Of a stretch of DNA of 64,000 nt, positions 14,400 to 23,404 are shown one piece after another; within the stretch, counting starts at the first letter, position 1, and the number at the start of each line of letters is the position of its first letter. The DNA comes from VRUE01 sp036265675 (GTDB lineage: Bacteria > Actinomycetota > Thermoleophilia > Solirubrobacterales > 70-9). The notes below the pieces were generated by a model. The model was not told the DNA's origin, searched no databases, and saw only the letters and a program-made list of their open reading frames with translations. The position numbers and the translations under genes are program-made. Location of the stretch: contig DATAOP010000057.1 of NCBI GenBank assembly GCA_036265675.1, positions 1 through 64,000 of the forward strand, read 5' to 3'.

Positions 14400-16213
14400 G
14401 ACAGGGAGGCACAGGCGAGCCCGCGATCGGCTCGACGCTTGCGGGCTACCGGCTCGACGCGCTGATCGCGCGCGGCGGGATGGGGGTCGTCTATCGCGCC
14501 ACCCATCTCGCCCTCGACCGCCCAGTGGCGCTGAAGGTGATCGCACGCCACCTCGGCAGCGACGAGAGCTTCCGCGACCGCTTCCTGCGCGAGTCGCGGC
14601 TCGCGGCCCGCCTCGAGCACCCGAACGTCGTCCCCATCTACGACGCCCGCGAGGAGGACGGCGAGCTGATCGTCGCGATGCGGCTGGTCGGCGGCGGCGA
14701 CCTGAAGCGGCGGATCGCCGCCGGCACCCTCGAGCCGGAGGAGGCGATCGACCTCCTGGCCCAGGTCGCCGAGGCCCTCGACTCGGCCCATGCGGCCGGA
14801 ATCGTCCACCGCGACGTCAAGCCGCACAACATCCTGCTCGAAGGCGACCACGCCTACCTCACCGACTTCGGCCTCGCCAAGGCGCTCGGCGACAGCGGTG
14901 TCATCAGCGGTGCCTCGATCGTCGGCACGGTCGAGTACATGTCACCGGAGCAGTGGCGCGGGCAGGACGTCGGGCCGGCCGCCGACGTCTACTCGCTCGG
15001 CTGCGTCCTCTACGAGTCGCTGACCGGGATCGTCCCCTTCGGCCGCCGCGCCGGCGACGTCGAACCCGAGATGCCGGCGGGCCTCGACGCCGTGATCGAG
15101 CGCTCGGTCGCCAGGGACCCGAGCGAGCGCTACCCCAGCGCCGGGGCGCTGATCGAGGCGGCGCGCGAGCGCCAGGGGGCGACCCCCACCGCGACCCGCG
15201 TCCTCAGCGACGGCCCGGAGGCTCCGACCCGCGCCCTGGCGCCGGCGGAGCCCAGGGGCCTGCGGCGGCGGATCCGCTCGCTCTCGTGGGGATGGCTGGT
15301 GACGCCCGCGGTATTGGCAGCGCTGATCGCCGCCCTCTTCCTGCTGCTCGGCGGCAGCGACGTCTCGGTCTCCTCGCCGGTTGCGGTGGGAACGCCGCCG
15401 CTCCGGGTGGCCGCCGGTGAGGGGGCGGTCTGGGTGACCAGCTCCGCCGACGGCACCCTGACCAGGATCGACCCGCGAACCCGGAAGATCGACGGCCGCC
15501 CGCTCGAGCTCGGCCGGGGCATCTCCGCGGTCGCCGTCGGCCGCAAATCGGTCTGGGTCTCGAGCCCGCGGACCCGGAGCGTCCTCCGGATCGACCCGAC
15601 GACCAACCTCGTGACCGGCAGGATCAGGGTCGGCGGCCGGCCGGGGGCGTTGATCGTCGCCGGGGGACGCGTGTGGGTCGCCGACCAGGGTGGCGCCGGC
15701 GTCACCGCGATCAATCCCCAGGGCGAACGGGTGTATCGACGGGCGATCCTTCCTCACGCGGCGCCGCTACGGCTCGCCGCCGGAGCCGGAGGGGTCTGGG
15801 TCAGCAGCGCCTCGACCGGCTCGGTCCGGCGGATAGACCAGAGCACCGCGAGGGCGGCCGGAGCTCCGATCCGGGCCGGCCGCGGCCCGGCCGGGATCAC
15901 GGTCGGCGGCGGCCTCGTCTGGGTCGCCGACAGCCGCTCGGACACGGTGACCAGGGTCGATCCGTCGATCCAGGGAGTCCTCGGAGACCCGATTCCGGTC
16001 GGCGGCCGGCCCGGCGGTATCGACGCCGGGACAAACCTGGTCTGGGTCGCGAGCGCCGGCGACGACACCGTCAGCCGGATCGACATCGAAAGCGGGGACG
16101 TCGTCGGTGACCCGATCGACGTCGGTCCCGAACCGGGGGCGATCACGATTGGCGAGGAAGCCGTATGGGTAGCCAACAACGGCGACGGAACGGTGACGCG
16201 TATCGAGCCCTGA
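14393..16213 (+). CDS. receptor-like Ser/Thr protein kinase with extracellular beta-propeller
   Basis: A 606-residue Hanks-type kinase. Gly loop RGGMGVVY (27-34), ATP-anchoring Lys48, catalytic loop HRDVKPHN (139-146), DFG in LTDFGLAK, and activation-segment end VEYMSPEQW are all intact, so it should be active. A single transmembrane helix at about 300-322 is followed by an extracytoplasmic YVTN/virginiamycin-B-lyase-like propeller (330-606) with repeats such as VWVADSRSDTVTRVDPS. That puts a sensor outside and a kinase inside, as in PknB/PknD. Start GTG lies in the hairpin described at 14366. The FHA protein upstream is a likely substrate or reader. Confidence 0.9.
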   Translation: MAGQGGTGEPAIGSTLAGYRLDALIARGGMGVVYRATHLALDRPVALKVIARHLGSDESFRDRFLRESRLAARLEHPNVVPIYDAREEDGELIVAMRLVGGGDLKRRIAAGTLEPEEAIDLLAQVAEALDSAHAAGIVHRDVKPHNILLEGDHAYLTDFGLAKALGDSGVISGASIVGTVEYMSPEQWRGQDVGPAADVYSLGCVLYESLTGIVPFGRRAGDVEPEMPAGLDAVIERSVARDPSERYPSAGALIEAARERQGATPTATRVLSDGPEAPTRALAPAEPRGLRRRIRSLSWGWLVTPAVLAALIAALFLLLGGSDVSVSSPVAVGTPPLRVAAGEGAVWVTSSADGTLTRIDPRTRKIDGRPLELGRGISAVAVGRKSVWVSSPRTRSVLRIDPTTNLVTGRIRVGGRPGALIVAGGRVWVADQGGAGVTAINPQGERVYRRAILPHAAPLRLAAGAGGVWVSSASTGSVRRIDQSTARAAGAPIRAGRGPAGITVGGGLVWVADSRSDTVTRVDPSIQGVLGDPIPVGGRPGGIDAGTNLVWVASAGDDTVSRIDIESGDVVGDPIDVGPEPGAITIGEEAVWVANNGDGTVTRIEP

Positions 16214-16236
16214 CCAATAGGATCGGCTGCAATCGC

Positions 16237-18300
16237 ATGGCTGACGGTGACATCGACCAGCTCTGCATCAACACCATCCGGACGCTTTCGATCGATGCGA
16301 TCCAGAAGGCGAACTCCGGCCACCCGGGGACTCCGATGTCGATGGCCCCTGTCGCCTACACGCTCTGGCAGCGCTTCCTCCGCTTCGACCCGGCCGACCC
16401 CGTCTGGCCGAACCGGGACCGCTTCGTGCTCTCCGCCGGCCACGCCTCGATGCTGCTCTATTCGCTGCTCTTCCTCGCTGAGGTCCAGGCGGTCGACCCC
16501 GATTACGAGGTCGTCGGCAAGCCGTCGGTCTCGATCGAGGACATCGAAAGCTTCCGCCAGCTCGACTCGCGGGCGCCTGGCCATCCCGAGTACCGCTGGA
16601 CCTCCGGAGTCGAGTCCACCACCGGGCCGCTCGGCCAGGGGATCGCGACATCGGTCGGGATGGCGATTGCCTCGAAATGGCTGGCGGCGCGCTATGGCGA
16701 GGATGTCTTCGACTTCGACGTCTACTCGCTGGCCGGCGACGGCTGCCTGATGGAGGGGGTCTCCGGCGAAGCGGGCTCGATCGCCGGCCACCTCTCCCTC
16801 GACAACCTCTGCTGGATCTACGACAACAACCACATCACGATCGACGGCAAGACCGATCTGGCCTACGAAGACGACGTCGCCGCGCGATTCATGGGCTACG
16901 GCTGGAACGTGACCAGGGTCGGCGACGCCAACGACACCGGCCTGATCGCCGACGCGTTCGAGGAGTTCCGCGGCGAGGAGGGCCGGCCGACGCTGATCAT
17001 CGTCGACAGCCACATCGGCTGGGGCTCGCCGCACAAGCACGACACCGCAGCCGTGCACGGCGAGCCGCTCGGCGAGGAGGAGGTGCGCGAGACCAAGCGC
17101 GCCTACGACTGGCCAGAGAACGCGCAGTTCCTCGTCCCGGACGGGGTCAAGGAGCACTTCGCGGCCGGGATCGGCAACCGCGGAGCCGAGCTCCGCGCCG
17201 TCTGGGAGCAGCGGCTCGGCGAGCTCGACGACGAGGTCGCGGCGGAGATCGACGCCGTCCAGCGGCGGCAGCTGCCCGAGGGTTGGGATGCTGCCATCCC
17301 CTCCTTTGACGTCGACGAGAAGGGGATCGCGACCCGCAAGGCCTCGAACCAGGTCGAGAATGCGGTCGCCGAGCGGATCCCCTGGCTGCTGGCCGGCTCG
17401 GCCGACCTGACCGACTCGACCTCGGTCCGGCTCGACGTCGACGGCGCCGGCGACCTCGAGCCCGGCTCCTACCGCGGCCGCCAGCTCCACTACGGGATCC
17501 GCGAGCACGAGGCGGCGGCGATCTCGAATGGCCTCTCGCTCTCGAAGCTGCGTCCGCTGTGGTCGACCTACCTCACCTTCTCCGACTACGCGCGGCCGGC
17601 GATCAGGCTCTCGGCGCTGATGGAGCTGCCGGTGATCCACCTCTTCACCCATGACTCGATCGGCCTCGGCGAGGACGGCCCGACCCACCAGCCGGTCGAG
17701 CAGCTGGCCTCGCTGCGCGCAGTGCCCGGACTCGACGTGATCAGGCCGGCCGACGCGAACGAGGTCGCCGAGGCGTGGCGGGTGGCGCTCGATCGCACCC
17801 ACCAGCCGGTCGCCCTCGTCCTCACCCGCCAGAACGTCCCCGTGATCGACCGCTCGAAATACGCGCCTGCCGCCGGGTTGAGGCGCGGTGGCTATGTGCT
17901 TGCCGACGCGGGCGGCGGCGACCCCGACCTGATCCTGATCGCGACCGGCAGCGAGGTCGCCCTGGCTCTCGCCGCGCACGAGGAGCTCAGCGCCGACGGG
18001 GTCCGCTCCCGTGTCATCAGCCTTCCCTGCTGGGAGCTGTTCGAGCGCCAGGACGAGGCCTACCGCGACGAGGTGCTGCCGCCGGCGGTCACCGCGCGCG
18101 TCTCGGTCGAGGAGGCATCGACGATGGGGTGGGACCAGTACGTCGGCCCCGAGGGCGAGCGGATCGGGATGCACACGTTCGGCAGCTCCGCGCCGCTGAA
18201 GGACGTGCAGACGAAGTTCGGCTTCACGCCCGACAGGGTGGCGGAGGCGGGGCGCGAGGTTCTGCGACGGGCAAACGGCAACGACGGAGGCGGAGCGTGA
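16237..18300 (+). CDS. tkt: transketolase
   Basis: A 687-residue ThDP enzyme transferring two-carbon units between sugar phosphates in the non-oxidative pentose phosphate pathway. It shows the N-terminal substrate loop KANSGHPGTPMSMAP, the ThDP/Mg motif GDGCLMEGVSGEA...NN, and the C-terminal pyrimidine-domain motif STYLTFSDYARPAIRLSAL. Start ATG at the conserved N-terminus; TAGGAT (16218-16223) may be its own promoter, and the kinase ends 23 nt upstream. Its stop overlaps the tal GTG (GTGA). Confidence 0.96.
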   Translation: MADGDIDQLCINTIRTLSIDAIQKANSGHPGTPMSMAPVAYTLWQRFLRFDPADPVWPNRDRFVLSAGHASMLLYSLLFLAEVQAVDPDYEVVGKPSVSIEDIESFRQLDSRAPGHPEYRWTSGVESTTGPLGQGIATSVGMAIASKWLAARYGEDVFDFDVYSLAGDGCLMEGVSGEAGSIAGHLSLDNLCWIYDNNHITIDGKTDLAYEDDVAARFMGYGWNVTRVGDANDTGLIADAFEEFRGEEGRPTLIIVDSHIGWGSPHKHDTAAVHGEPLGEEEVRETKRAYDWPENAQFLVPDGVKEHFAAGIGNRGAELRAVWEQRLGELDDEVAAEIDAVQRRQLPEGWDAAIPSFDVDEKGIATRKASNQVENAVAERIPWLLAGSADLTDSTSVRLDVDGAGDLEPGSYRGRQLHYGIREHEAAAISNGLSLSKLRPLWSTYLTFSDYARPAIRLSALMELPVIHLFTHDSIGLGEDGPTHQPVEQLASLRAVPGLDVIRPADANEVAEAWRVALDRTHQPVALVLTRQNVPVIDRSKYAPAAGLRRGGYVLADAGGGDPDLILIATGSEVALALAAHEELSADGVRSRVISLPCWELFERQDEAYRDEVLPPAVTARVSVEEASTMGWDQYVGPEGERIGMHTFGSSAPLKDVQTKFGFTPDRVAEAGREVLRRANGNDGGGA

Positions 18301-19361
18301 AAGCGACACAGGAACTGCACGAGATGGGTCAGAGCCTCTGGCTCGACAACATCACGAGGACGATGGTCGGCGACGGGACGCTGCAGGGCTACGTCGACGA
18401 GCTTTCGATCACCGGGCTGACCTCGAACCCGACGATCTTCGACAAGTCGATCTCCGGCGGGGACGCCTACGACGAGCAGATTGCGGCCGCCGGCCCCGAC
18501 GCGGAGTCGACGGAGGAGCTGTTCTTCGAGCTCGCCCTGACCGATCTCCGCGACGCGACCGATATCTTCGCCCCGATCCACGACCGCACCGACGGCCTCG
18601 ACGGCTGGGCCTCGCTCGAGGTCTCGCCGCTGCTCGCCGACGACGCGGCGGCGACGATCGAGCAGGCCGCCCGCCTGCACGAGAAGGGCGGCCGCGACAA
18701 CCTCTACATCAAGATCCCGGGGACGGAGGCCGGGCGGACGGCGATCGAGGAGTCGATCTTCTCCGGGGTCCCGATCAACGTCACCCTGCTCTTCTCGCGC
18801 GAGCAGTATCTCGGCTCGGCCGAGGCATACATGCGGGGCCTCGAACGACGGGTCGAGGCGGGGCTCGACCCGGCGGTCCCCTCGGTCGCCTCGATCTTCA
18901 TCAGCCGCTGGGACGTCGCGGTCCAGGACAGCGCGCCGGCCGGGCTCCGCAACCAGCTCGGAATCGCGGTCGCGAAGCGCGCCTACCGCGCCTATCGCGA
19001 ACTGCTCGACTCCGAGCGCTGGCAGGGCCTCGCCAACGAGGGCGCGCGGCCGCAGCGGCTGCTGTTCGCCAGCACCGGGACCAAGGATCCCGAGGCCTCC
19101 GACACGCTCTACGTCGAGGCGCTGGCGGCGCCGTTCACGATCAACACGATGCCGGAGAACACCCTCAAGGCGCTCGCCGACCACGGTGAGATCGGCGACC
19201 CGCTGGCCGAGGACGGCGGCGACGCCGAGCAGGTCCTTTCCCAGTTCGCCGAGGCCGGGGTCGAGATCGAGTCGCTCGCCGCCCGCCTCCAGGAGGAGGG
19301 CAAGGTCGCCTTCGACAAGTCCTGGCGCGAACTGCTCAGCACGATCGAGGAACAGCAATGA
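18297..19361 (+). CDS. tal: transaldolase
   Basis: A 354-residue transaldolase transferring a dihydroxyacetone unit (sedoheptulose 7-phosphate + glyceraldehyde 3-phosphate to erythrose 4-phosphate + fructose 6-phosphate). The N-terminus SLWLDNITRTMVGDGTL and ITGLTSNPTIFDKSI match the actinobacterial type. The Schiff-base Lys is in NLYIKIPGT. The GTG start overlaps the transketolase stop and has GGAGG about 6 nt upstream. The stop TGA overlaps the ATG of leader C, so the leader lies between tal and pgi with 4-nt overlaps on both sides. Confidence 0.95.
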   Translation: MKATQELHEMGQSLWLDNITRTMVGDGTLQGYVDELSITGLTSNPTIFDKSISGGDAYDEQIAAAGPDAESTEELFFELALTDLRDATDIFAPIHDRTDGLDGWASLEVSPLLADDAAATIEQAARLHEKGGRDNLYIKIPGTEAGRTAIEESIFSGVPINVTLLFSREQYLGSAEAYMRGLERRVEAGLDPAVPSVASIFISRWDVAVQDSAPAGLRNQLGIAVAKRAYRAYRELLDSERWQGLANEGARPQRLLFASTGTKDPEASDTLYVEALAAPFTINTMPENTLKALADHGEIGDPLAEDGGDAEQVLSQFAEAGVEIESLAARLQEEGKVAFDKSWRELLSTIEEQQ

Positions 19362-19429
19362 GCGCGGAACGAGTAAGCGTCACGATCTGTCTCTTCGCGC
19401 AGCGAGTGAAGCGCGAAATTTATTCATGA
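19358..19429 (+). CDS. leader peptide ORF, copy C of a dispersed leader element
   Basis: A 23-codon ORF opening Met-Ser-Ala-Glu-Arg-Val-Ser-Val and ending Lys-Arg-Glu-Ile-Tyr-Ser. Its ATG overlaps the tal stop (ATGA) and its TGA overlaps the pgi ATG (ATGA). It carries the best version of the internal hairpin: TTCGCGC, 10-nt loop, GCGCGAA (stem 7 bp, perfect) in the 3' half. It resembles copies at 1052 and 5929 in DNA, peptide ends and position, although the downstream genes are unrelated. Here it interrupts what would otherwise be a simple tal-pgi junction. Confidence 0.6.
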   Translation: MSAERVSVTICLFAQRVKREIYS

Positions 19430-21054
19430 GCAATCTCAAAGTCACGGGGGCCTGGCAGGCGCTCGAGCACCATCACGCCGAGATTGCCGACCGCCACCTC
19501 CGCGACCTATTCGCCGCCGACCCGGAGCGCGGCGAGCGGCTCGTCGCCGACGGCGCCGGGCTCCACCTCGACTTCTCGAAGAACCGGATCGTCGACGAGA
19601 CGCTGCTGCTGTTCGGCGACCTCCTCGCCGAGCGCGGCGTCCACGAACGCCGCGAAGCGATGTTCGCCGGCGAGCACATCAACGTCTCCGAGGACCGCGC
19701 CGTGCTCCATGTGGCGCTGCGGATGCCTCGCGGGCGCTCGCTGATCGTCGACGGCGTCGACGTGGTCAGGGAGGTTCACGAGACCCTCGACCGGATGGCC
19801 GCCTTCTCGGAGCGGGTCCGCGGCGGTGAGTGGACCGGGCACACCGGCAGGCCGATCCGCAACGTCGTCAACATCGGGATCGGCGGCTCCGACCTCGGCC
19901 CGGTGATGGCCTACGAGGCGCTGCGCCACTTCAGCCGCCGCGAGATGCGCTTCCGCTTCGTCTCCAACGTCGACGGCACCGACTTCGTCGAGTCGACCCG
20001 CGACCTCGACCCCGAGGAGACGCTGTTCATCGTCTCCTCGAAGACCTTCACGACGTTGGAGACGATGACCAACGCCCGCACCGCTCGCGAGTGGACGCTG
20101 GCTGGGCTCGGCGGCGACGAGGCCGCGGTCGCGAAGCACTTCGTCGCGGTCTCGACCAATGCCGAGGAGGTCGCCGCCTTCGGGATCGACACCGACAACA
20201 TGTTCGGCTTCTGGGAGTGGGTCGGCGGCCGCTACTCGATGGACTCGGCGATCGGCCTCTCGACCATGCTGGCGATCGGCCCCGCCCGCTTCGCCGAGAT
20301 GCTGGCCGGCTTCCACGCGATGGACGAGCACTTCCGCGAGGCGCCGCTCGCCGACAACCTGCCGATGCTGATGGGCGTGCTCTCGGTCTGGTACGGGGGC
20401 TTCTTCGGCTCCGAAACCTGCGCCGTCCTCCCCTACGACCAGTATCTGCACCGCTTCCCGGCCTACCTCCAGCAGCTGACGATGGAGTCGAACGGCAAGC
20501 ACGTCACCCTCGACGGCGCCCGCGTCGACTACGACACCGGGGCGATCTTCTGGGGCGAGCCGGGAACCAACGGCCAGCACTCCTTCTACCAGCTGATCCA
20601 CCAGGGGACGCGCCTGATCCCCTGCGACTTCATCGGCTTCATGCATTCGAACAACCCGCTCGGCGACCACCAGGACCTGCTGATCTCGAACGTGTTCGCC
20701 CAGGGCGAGGCGCTCGCGTTCGGCAAAACGCCGGAGCAGGTGCGGGAGGAGGGGACGCCGGAGAATGTCGTCCCGCACCGGGTGATGGAGGGGAACCGGC
20801 CCTCGAATGCGATCCTCGCCGAGCGGCTCGACCCGCACACGCTGGGGACGCTGGTCGCCCTCTACGAGCACAGCGTCTTCACCCAGGGCGCGGTCTGGGG
20901 GATCGACTCCTTCGACCAGTGGGGCGTCGAGCTCGGCAAGGCCCTGGCGAAGGCGATCATCCCCGAGCTCCAGGCCGAGGCCGAGCCCGAGCTCCGCCAC
21001 GACAGCTCGACCAACGCGCTGATCCGCCGTTACCGGCAGGCCAGGGGCGGATGA
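19426..21054 (+). CDS. pgi: glucose-6-phosphate isomerase
   Basis: A 542-residue isomerase interconverting glucose and fructose 6-phosphates. Motifs include NIGIGGSDLGP (149-159), DPEETLFIVSSKTFTTLET, GGRYSMDSAIGLS, GSETCAVLPYDQYLHRFPAY and GEPGTNGQHSFYQLIHQG (the latter two are PGI signatures 1 and 2). Length is typical. The ATG is fixed by the ATGA overlap with the leader C stop. It links the pentose phosphate pathway to glycolysis, and its own stop overlaps the cydA start. Confidence 0.96.
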   Translation: MSNLKVTGAWQALEHHHAEIADRHLRDLFAADPERGERLVADGAGLHLDFSKNRIVDETLLLFGDLLAERGVHERREAMFAGEHINVSEDRAVLHVALRMPRGRSLIVDGVDVVREVHETLDRMAAFSERVRGGEWTGHTGRPIRNVVNIGIGGSDLGPVMAYEALRHFSRREMRFRFVSNVDGTDFVESTRDLDPEETLFIVSSKTFTTLETMTNARTAREWTLAGLGGDEAAVAKHFVAVSTNAEEVAAFGIDTDNMFGFWEWVGGRYSMDSAIGLSTMLAIGPARFAEMLAGFHAMDEHFREAPLADNLPMLMGVLSVWYGGFFGSETCAVLPYDQYLHRFPAYLQQLTMESNGKHVTLDGARVDYDTGAIFWGEPGTNGQHSFYQLIHQGTRLIPCDFIGFMHSNNPLGDHQDLLISNVFAQGEALAFGKTPEQVREEGTPENVVPHRVMEGNRPSNAILAERLDPHTLGTLVALYEHSVFTQGAVWGIDSFDQWGVELGKALAKAIIPELQAEAEPELRHDSSTNALIRRYRQARGG

Positions 21055-22409
21055 ACGACCTGCTAGCCGCGCGCGAGCTGATGGCGTTCACGCTCGGGTT
21101 CCACATCGTCTTCGCCTGCCTCGGAGTGGCATTCCCGGCGATCATCCTGATCGCCAACTGGATCGCACTGAAACGCGACGACGCCGACGCGATGCGGCTG
21201 GCGCGGCGCTGGACCAAGGCGATGGCGGTCACCTTCGCCGTCGGGGCGGTCACCGGCACCGTGCTGAGCTTCGAGTTCGGCCTGCTCTGGCCGCGATTCA
21301 TGGAGCGCTATGCGGACGCCTTCGGGGTCTCGTTCGCGATCGAGGGGATCTTCTTCTTCACCGAGGCGATCTTCATCGCGGTCTACATCTACGGCTGGAA
21401 GCGCCTCGGCGGCTGGGCGCACTTCTGGTCCGGAATACCGATGGTCATCACGGGCATCGGCGGCGCCTTCTCGGTTGTCACCGCCAACGCCTGGATGAAC
21501 CAGCCGCAGGGGTTCACCCAGGACGCCGCCGGGCGGGTGATCGACGCCGAACCTCTGAACGTCATCTTCAACCCCGCCTGGAGCTATCAGGTCCCGCACA
21601 TGATCCTCGCCGCCTACATGGTCACCGGGTTCCTGGTCGCCTCGATCTACGCGGTCGGGATGCTGCGCGGCCGGCGCGACCGGCTGCACAGGCTCGGGCT
21701 GCTGATCCCGCTGACCGTGGCCCTGATCGCGACCCCGATCCAGCTCTTCGTCGGCGACACCGCGGCGCGGGCGGTCGCCGACCATCAGCCGGCGAAGTTC
21801 GCCGGCTTCGAGTGCATCCAGGAAACCGGCCCGAACCAGACCGAGTACATCGGCGGGATCTGCACCGACGACGGGGTGAAGGGGGCGATCGGGATCCCCG
21901 GCCTCGACTCCTTCCTGGTCGGGTTCCACAGGGACACCGTCGTCACCGGCCTCAACGACATTCCCGAAGACGAACGGCCGCCGGCGAACACGCTTCTCCA
22001 CCTCTCCTTCGACGCGATGGTCGGGATCGGATCAGCGCTGCTGGCGCTCGGTGTCTGGCTCGCGATCGTCTGGTGGCGGCGGCGCGAGATGCCGGCGACC
22101 CCGTGGTTCCTGCGCGCGGTCGCTGTCTCCGGCGCGGCGGCGATCGCGGCACTCTGGGCGGGCTGGATCGTGACCGAGGTCGGGCGCCAGCCGTGGATCG
22201 TCTGGCACGAGATGCGGACCGCGGCAGCGGTCACCGACGCCCAGGGGATCTGGTTCGCCTTCGTGGGAGTCATCCTTCTCTACGCGGGGCTCGGGACCGG
22301 CGCCGTACTCGTCCTGCGGGCGATGTCGCGGCGCTGGCGGGCCGAGGGCGACGCCGACTACACCGAGACGCCCTACGGGCCGACGGTGACCGAGGAAGTG
22401 GAGGCATGA
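21051..22409 (+). CDS. cydA: cytochrome bd-type ubiquinol/menaquinol oxidase subunit I
   Basis: A 452-residue integral membrane subunit of the bd oxidase, which reduces O2 to water with high affinity without pumping protons. His18 (TLGFHIVFA) matches the heme b595 ligand, the His in YQVPHMILAAY a heme b558 ligand, and GRQPWIVWHEMRT is the quinol-site signature. At 452 residues against ~520 in E. coli it is the short Q-loop class common in actinobacteria and firmicutes. The ATG overlaps the pgi stop (ATGA). No cydDC assembly genes are in the window. Confidence 0.95.
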   Translation: MNDLLAARELMAFTLGFHIVFACLGVAFPAIILIANWIALKRDDADAMRLARRWTKAMAVTFAVGAVTGTVLSFEFGLLWPRFMERYADAFGVSFAIEGIFFFTEAIFIAVYIYGWKRLGGWAHFWSGIPMVITGIGGAFSVVTANAWMNQPQGFTQDAAGRVIDAEPLNVIFNPAWSYQVPHMILAAYMVTGFLVASIYAVGMLRGRRDRLHRLGLLIPLTVALIATPIQLFVGDTAARAVADHQPAKFAGFECIQETGPNQTEYIGGICTDDGVKGAIGIPGLDSFLVGFHRDTVVTGLNDIPEDERPPANTLLHLSFDAMVGIGSALLALGVWLAIVWWRRREMPATPWFLRAVAVSGAAAIAALWAGWIVTEVGRQPWIVWHEMRTAAAVTDAQGIWFAFVGVILLYAGLGTGAVLVLRAMSRRWRAEGDADYTETPYGPTVTEEVEA

Positions 22410-23404
22410 CCAAGGCCGACGTCGCGGCGGTGATCCTCCTGATCGGCGCAACCCTCTACGCGCTGTTCGGCGGCGCCGACTTCGGCGGCGGCCTCTGGGA
22501 CCTGATCGCCGGCGACGCCGAGAGGGGGGAGCGGCCGAGGGAGAGGATCCAGCGCTCGCTGACCCCGGTCTGGGAGGCGAACCACGTCTGGCTGATCTTC
22601 ATCCTCGTCGTCCTCTGGACCTCGTTCCCGGAGGCGTTCGGGGCAATCATGTCGACCCTCTACGTGCCGCTGGCGCTGGCGGCGCTGGGGATCGTCCTCC
22701 GCGGCGCCGGCTTCGCCTTCCGCAAGTCGATCCGGCGGCTCGAGCTGCGCCGGGCGATGGGGGCGACCTTCGCGATCTCCTCGGTCCTGACCCCGTTCTT
22801 CATGGGCACTGTGGTCGGCGCGATCGCGGCCGGCAACGTCCCGGCCGGCGGCAACGGCGATGCCTTCTCGAGCTGGATCCAACCGCTGCCGATCCTGACC
22901 GGGGCGCTCTTCGTCGCGACCGGCGCCTACCTCGCGGCCGTCTTCCTCGTCGCCGACTCGCGCGGCGCCGGCGACTCCGAGATGGAGGACTACTTCGCGC
23001 GGCGGGCGCTCGCCGCCGGGCTCGGGTCGGGCGCGCTGGCGGCCGCCGGCCTCGTCCTCCTCCATTCCGAAGCCCACTACGCCTACGAACGCCTCACCGC
23101 GGAGGGGCTGCCGCTCGTGATCGTCTCCGGCCTCTGCGGTCTCGCGGCGCTGGTGCTGCTGGCGACCGGCAATCGCCGCGGCATCCGGCCGCTCGCGGTC
23201 GGGGCGGTGGTCGCCGTGATCTGGGGCTGGGGCGTCTCCCAGTTCCCCTACCTGCTGCCGACCTCGCTGAAGATTAGCCAGTCGGCGGCGCCGGACCCCA
23301 CCCTCGTCGCCATCATCATCGTCTTCATCGTCGCCGTGGTCGTCGTCCTGCCCTCGCTCGGGCTCCTCTTCTGGCTCTCCCAGAAGGAACTGCTCGATGA
23401 GTGA
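22406..23404 (+). CDS. cydB: cytochrome bd-type oxidase subunit II
   Basis: A 332-residue membrane subunit with eight or nine hydrophobic helices. The N-terminal GADFGGGLWDL and EANHVWLIFILVVLWTSFPEAF are hallmark CydB segments. Its ATG overlaps the cydA stop (ATGA), which secures the start, and its end overlaps the HAD gene by 8 nt. It pairs with CydA to form the oxidase; together they are the last respiratory genes of the pgi chain. Confidence 0.94.
   Translation: MTKADVAAVILLIGATLYALFGGADFGGGLWDLIAGDAERGERPRERIQRSLTPVWEANHVWLIFILVVLWTSFPEAFGAIMSTLYVPLALAALGIVLRGAGFAFRKSIRRLELRRAMGATFAISSVLTPFFMGTVVGAIAAGNVPAGGNGDAFSSWIQPLPILTGALFVATGAYLAAVFLVADSRGAGDSEMEDYFARRALAAGLGSGALAAAGLVLLHSEAHYAYERLTAEGLPLVIVSGLCGLAALVLLATGNRRGIRPLAVGAVVAVIWGWGVSQFPYLLPTSLKISQSAAPDPTLVAIIIVFIVAVVVVLPSLGLLFWLSQKELLDE

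Noticed and set aside
19186..19425. N-terminally extended pgi start, in frame up to 19186
   Set aside because: The extension overlaps tal and leader C and has no family similarity. ATG 19426 coincides with the usual PGI N-terminus.
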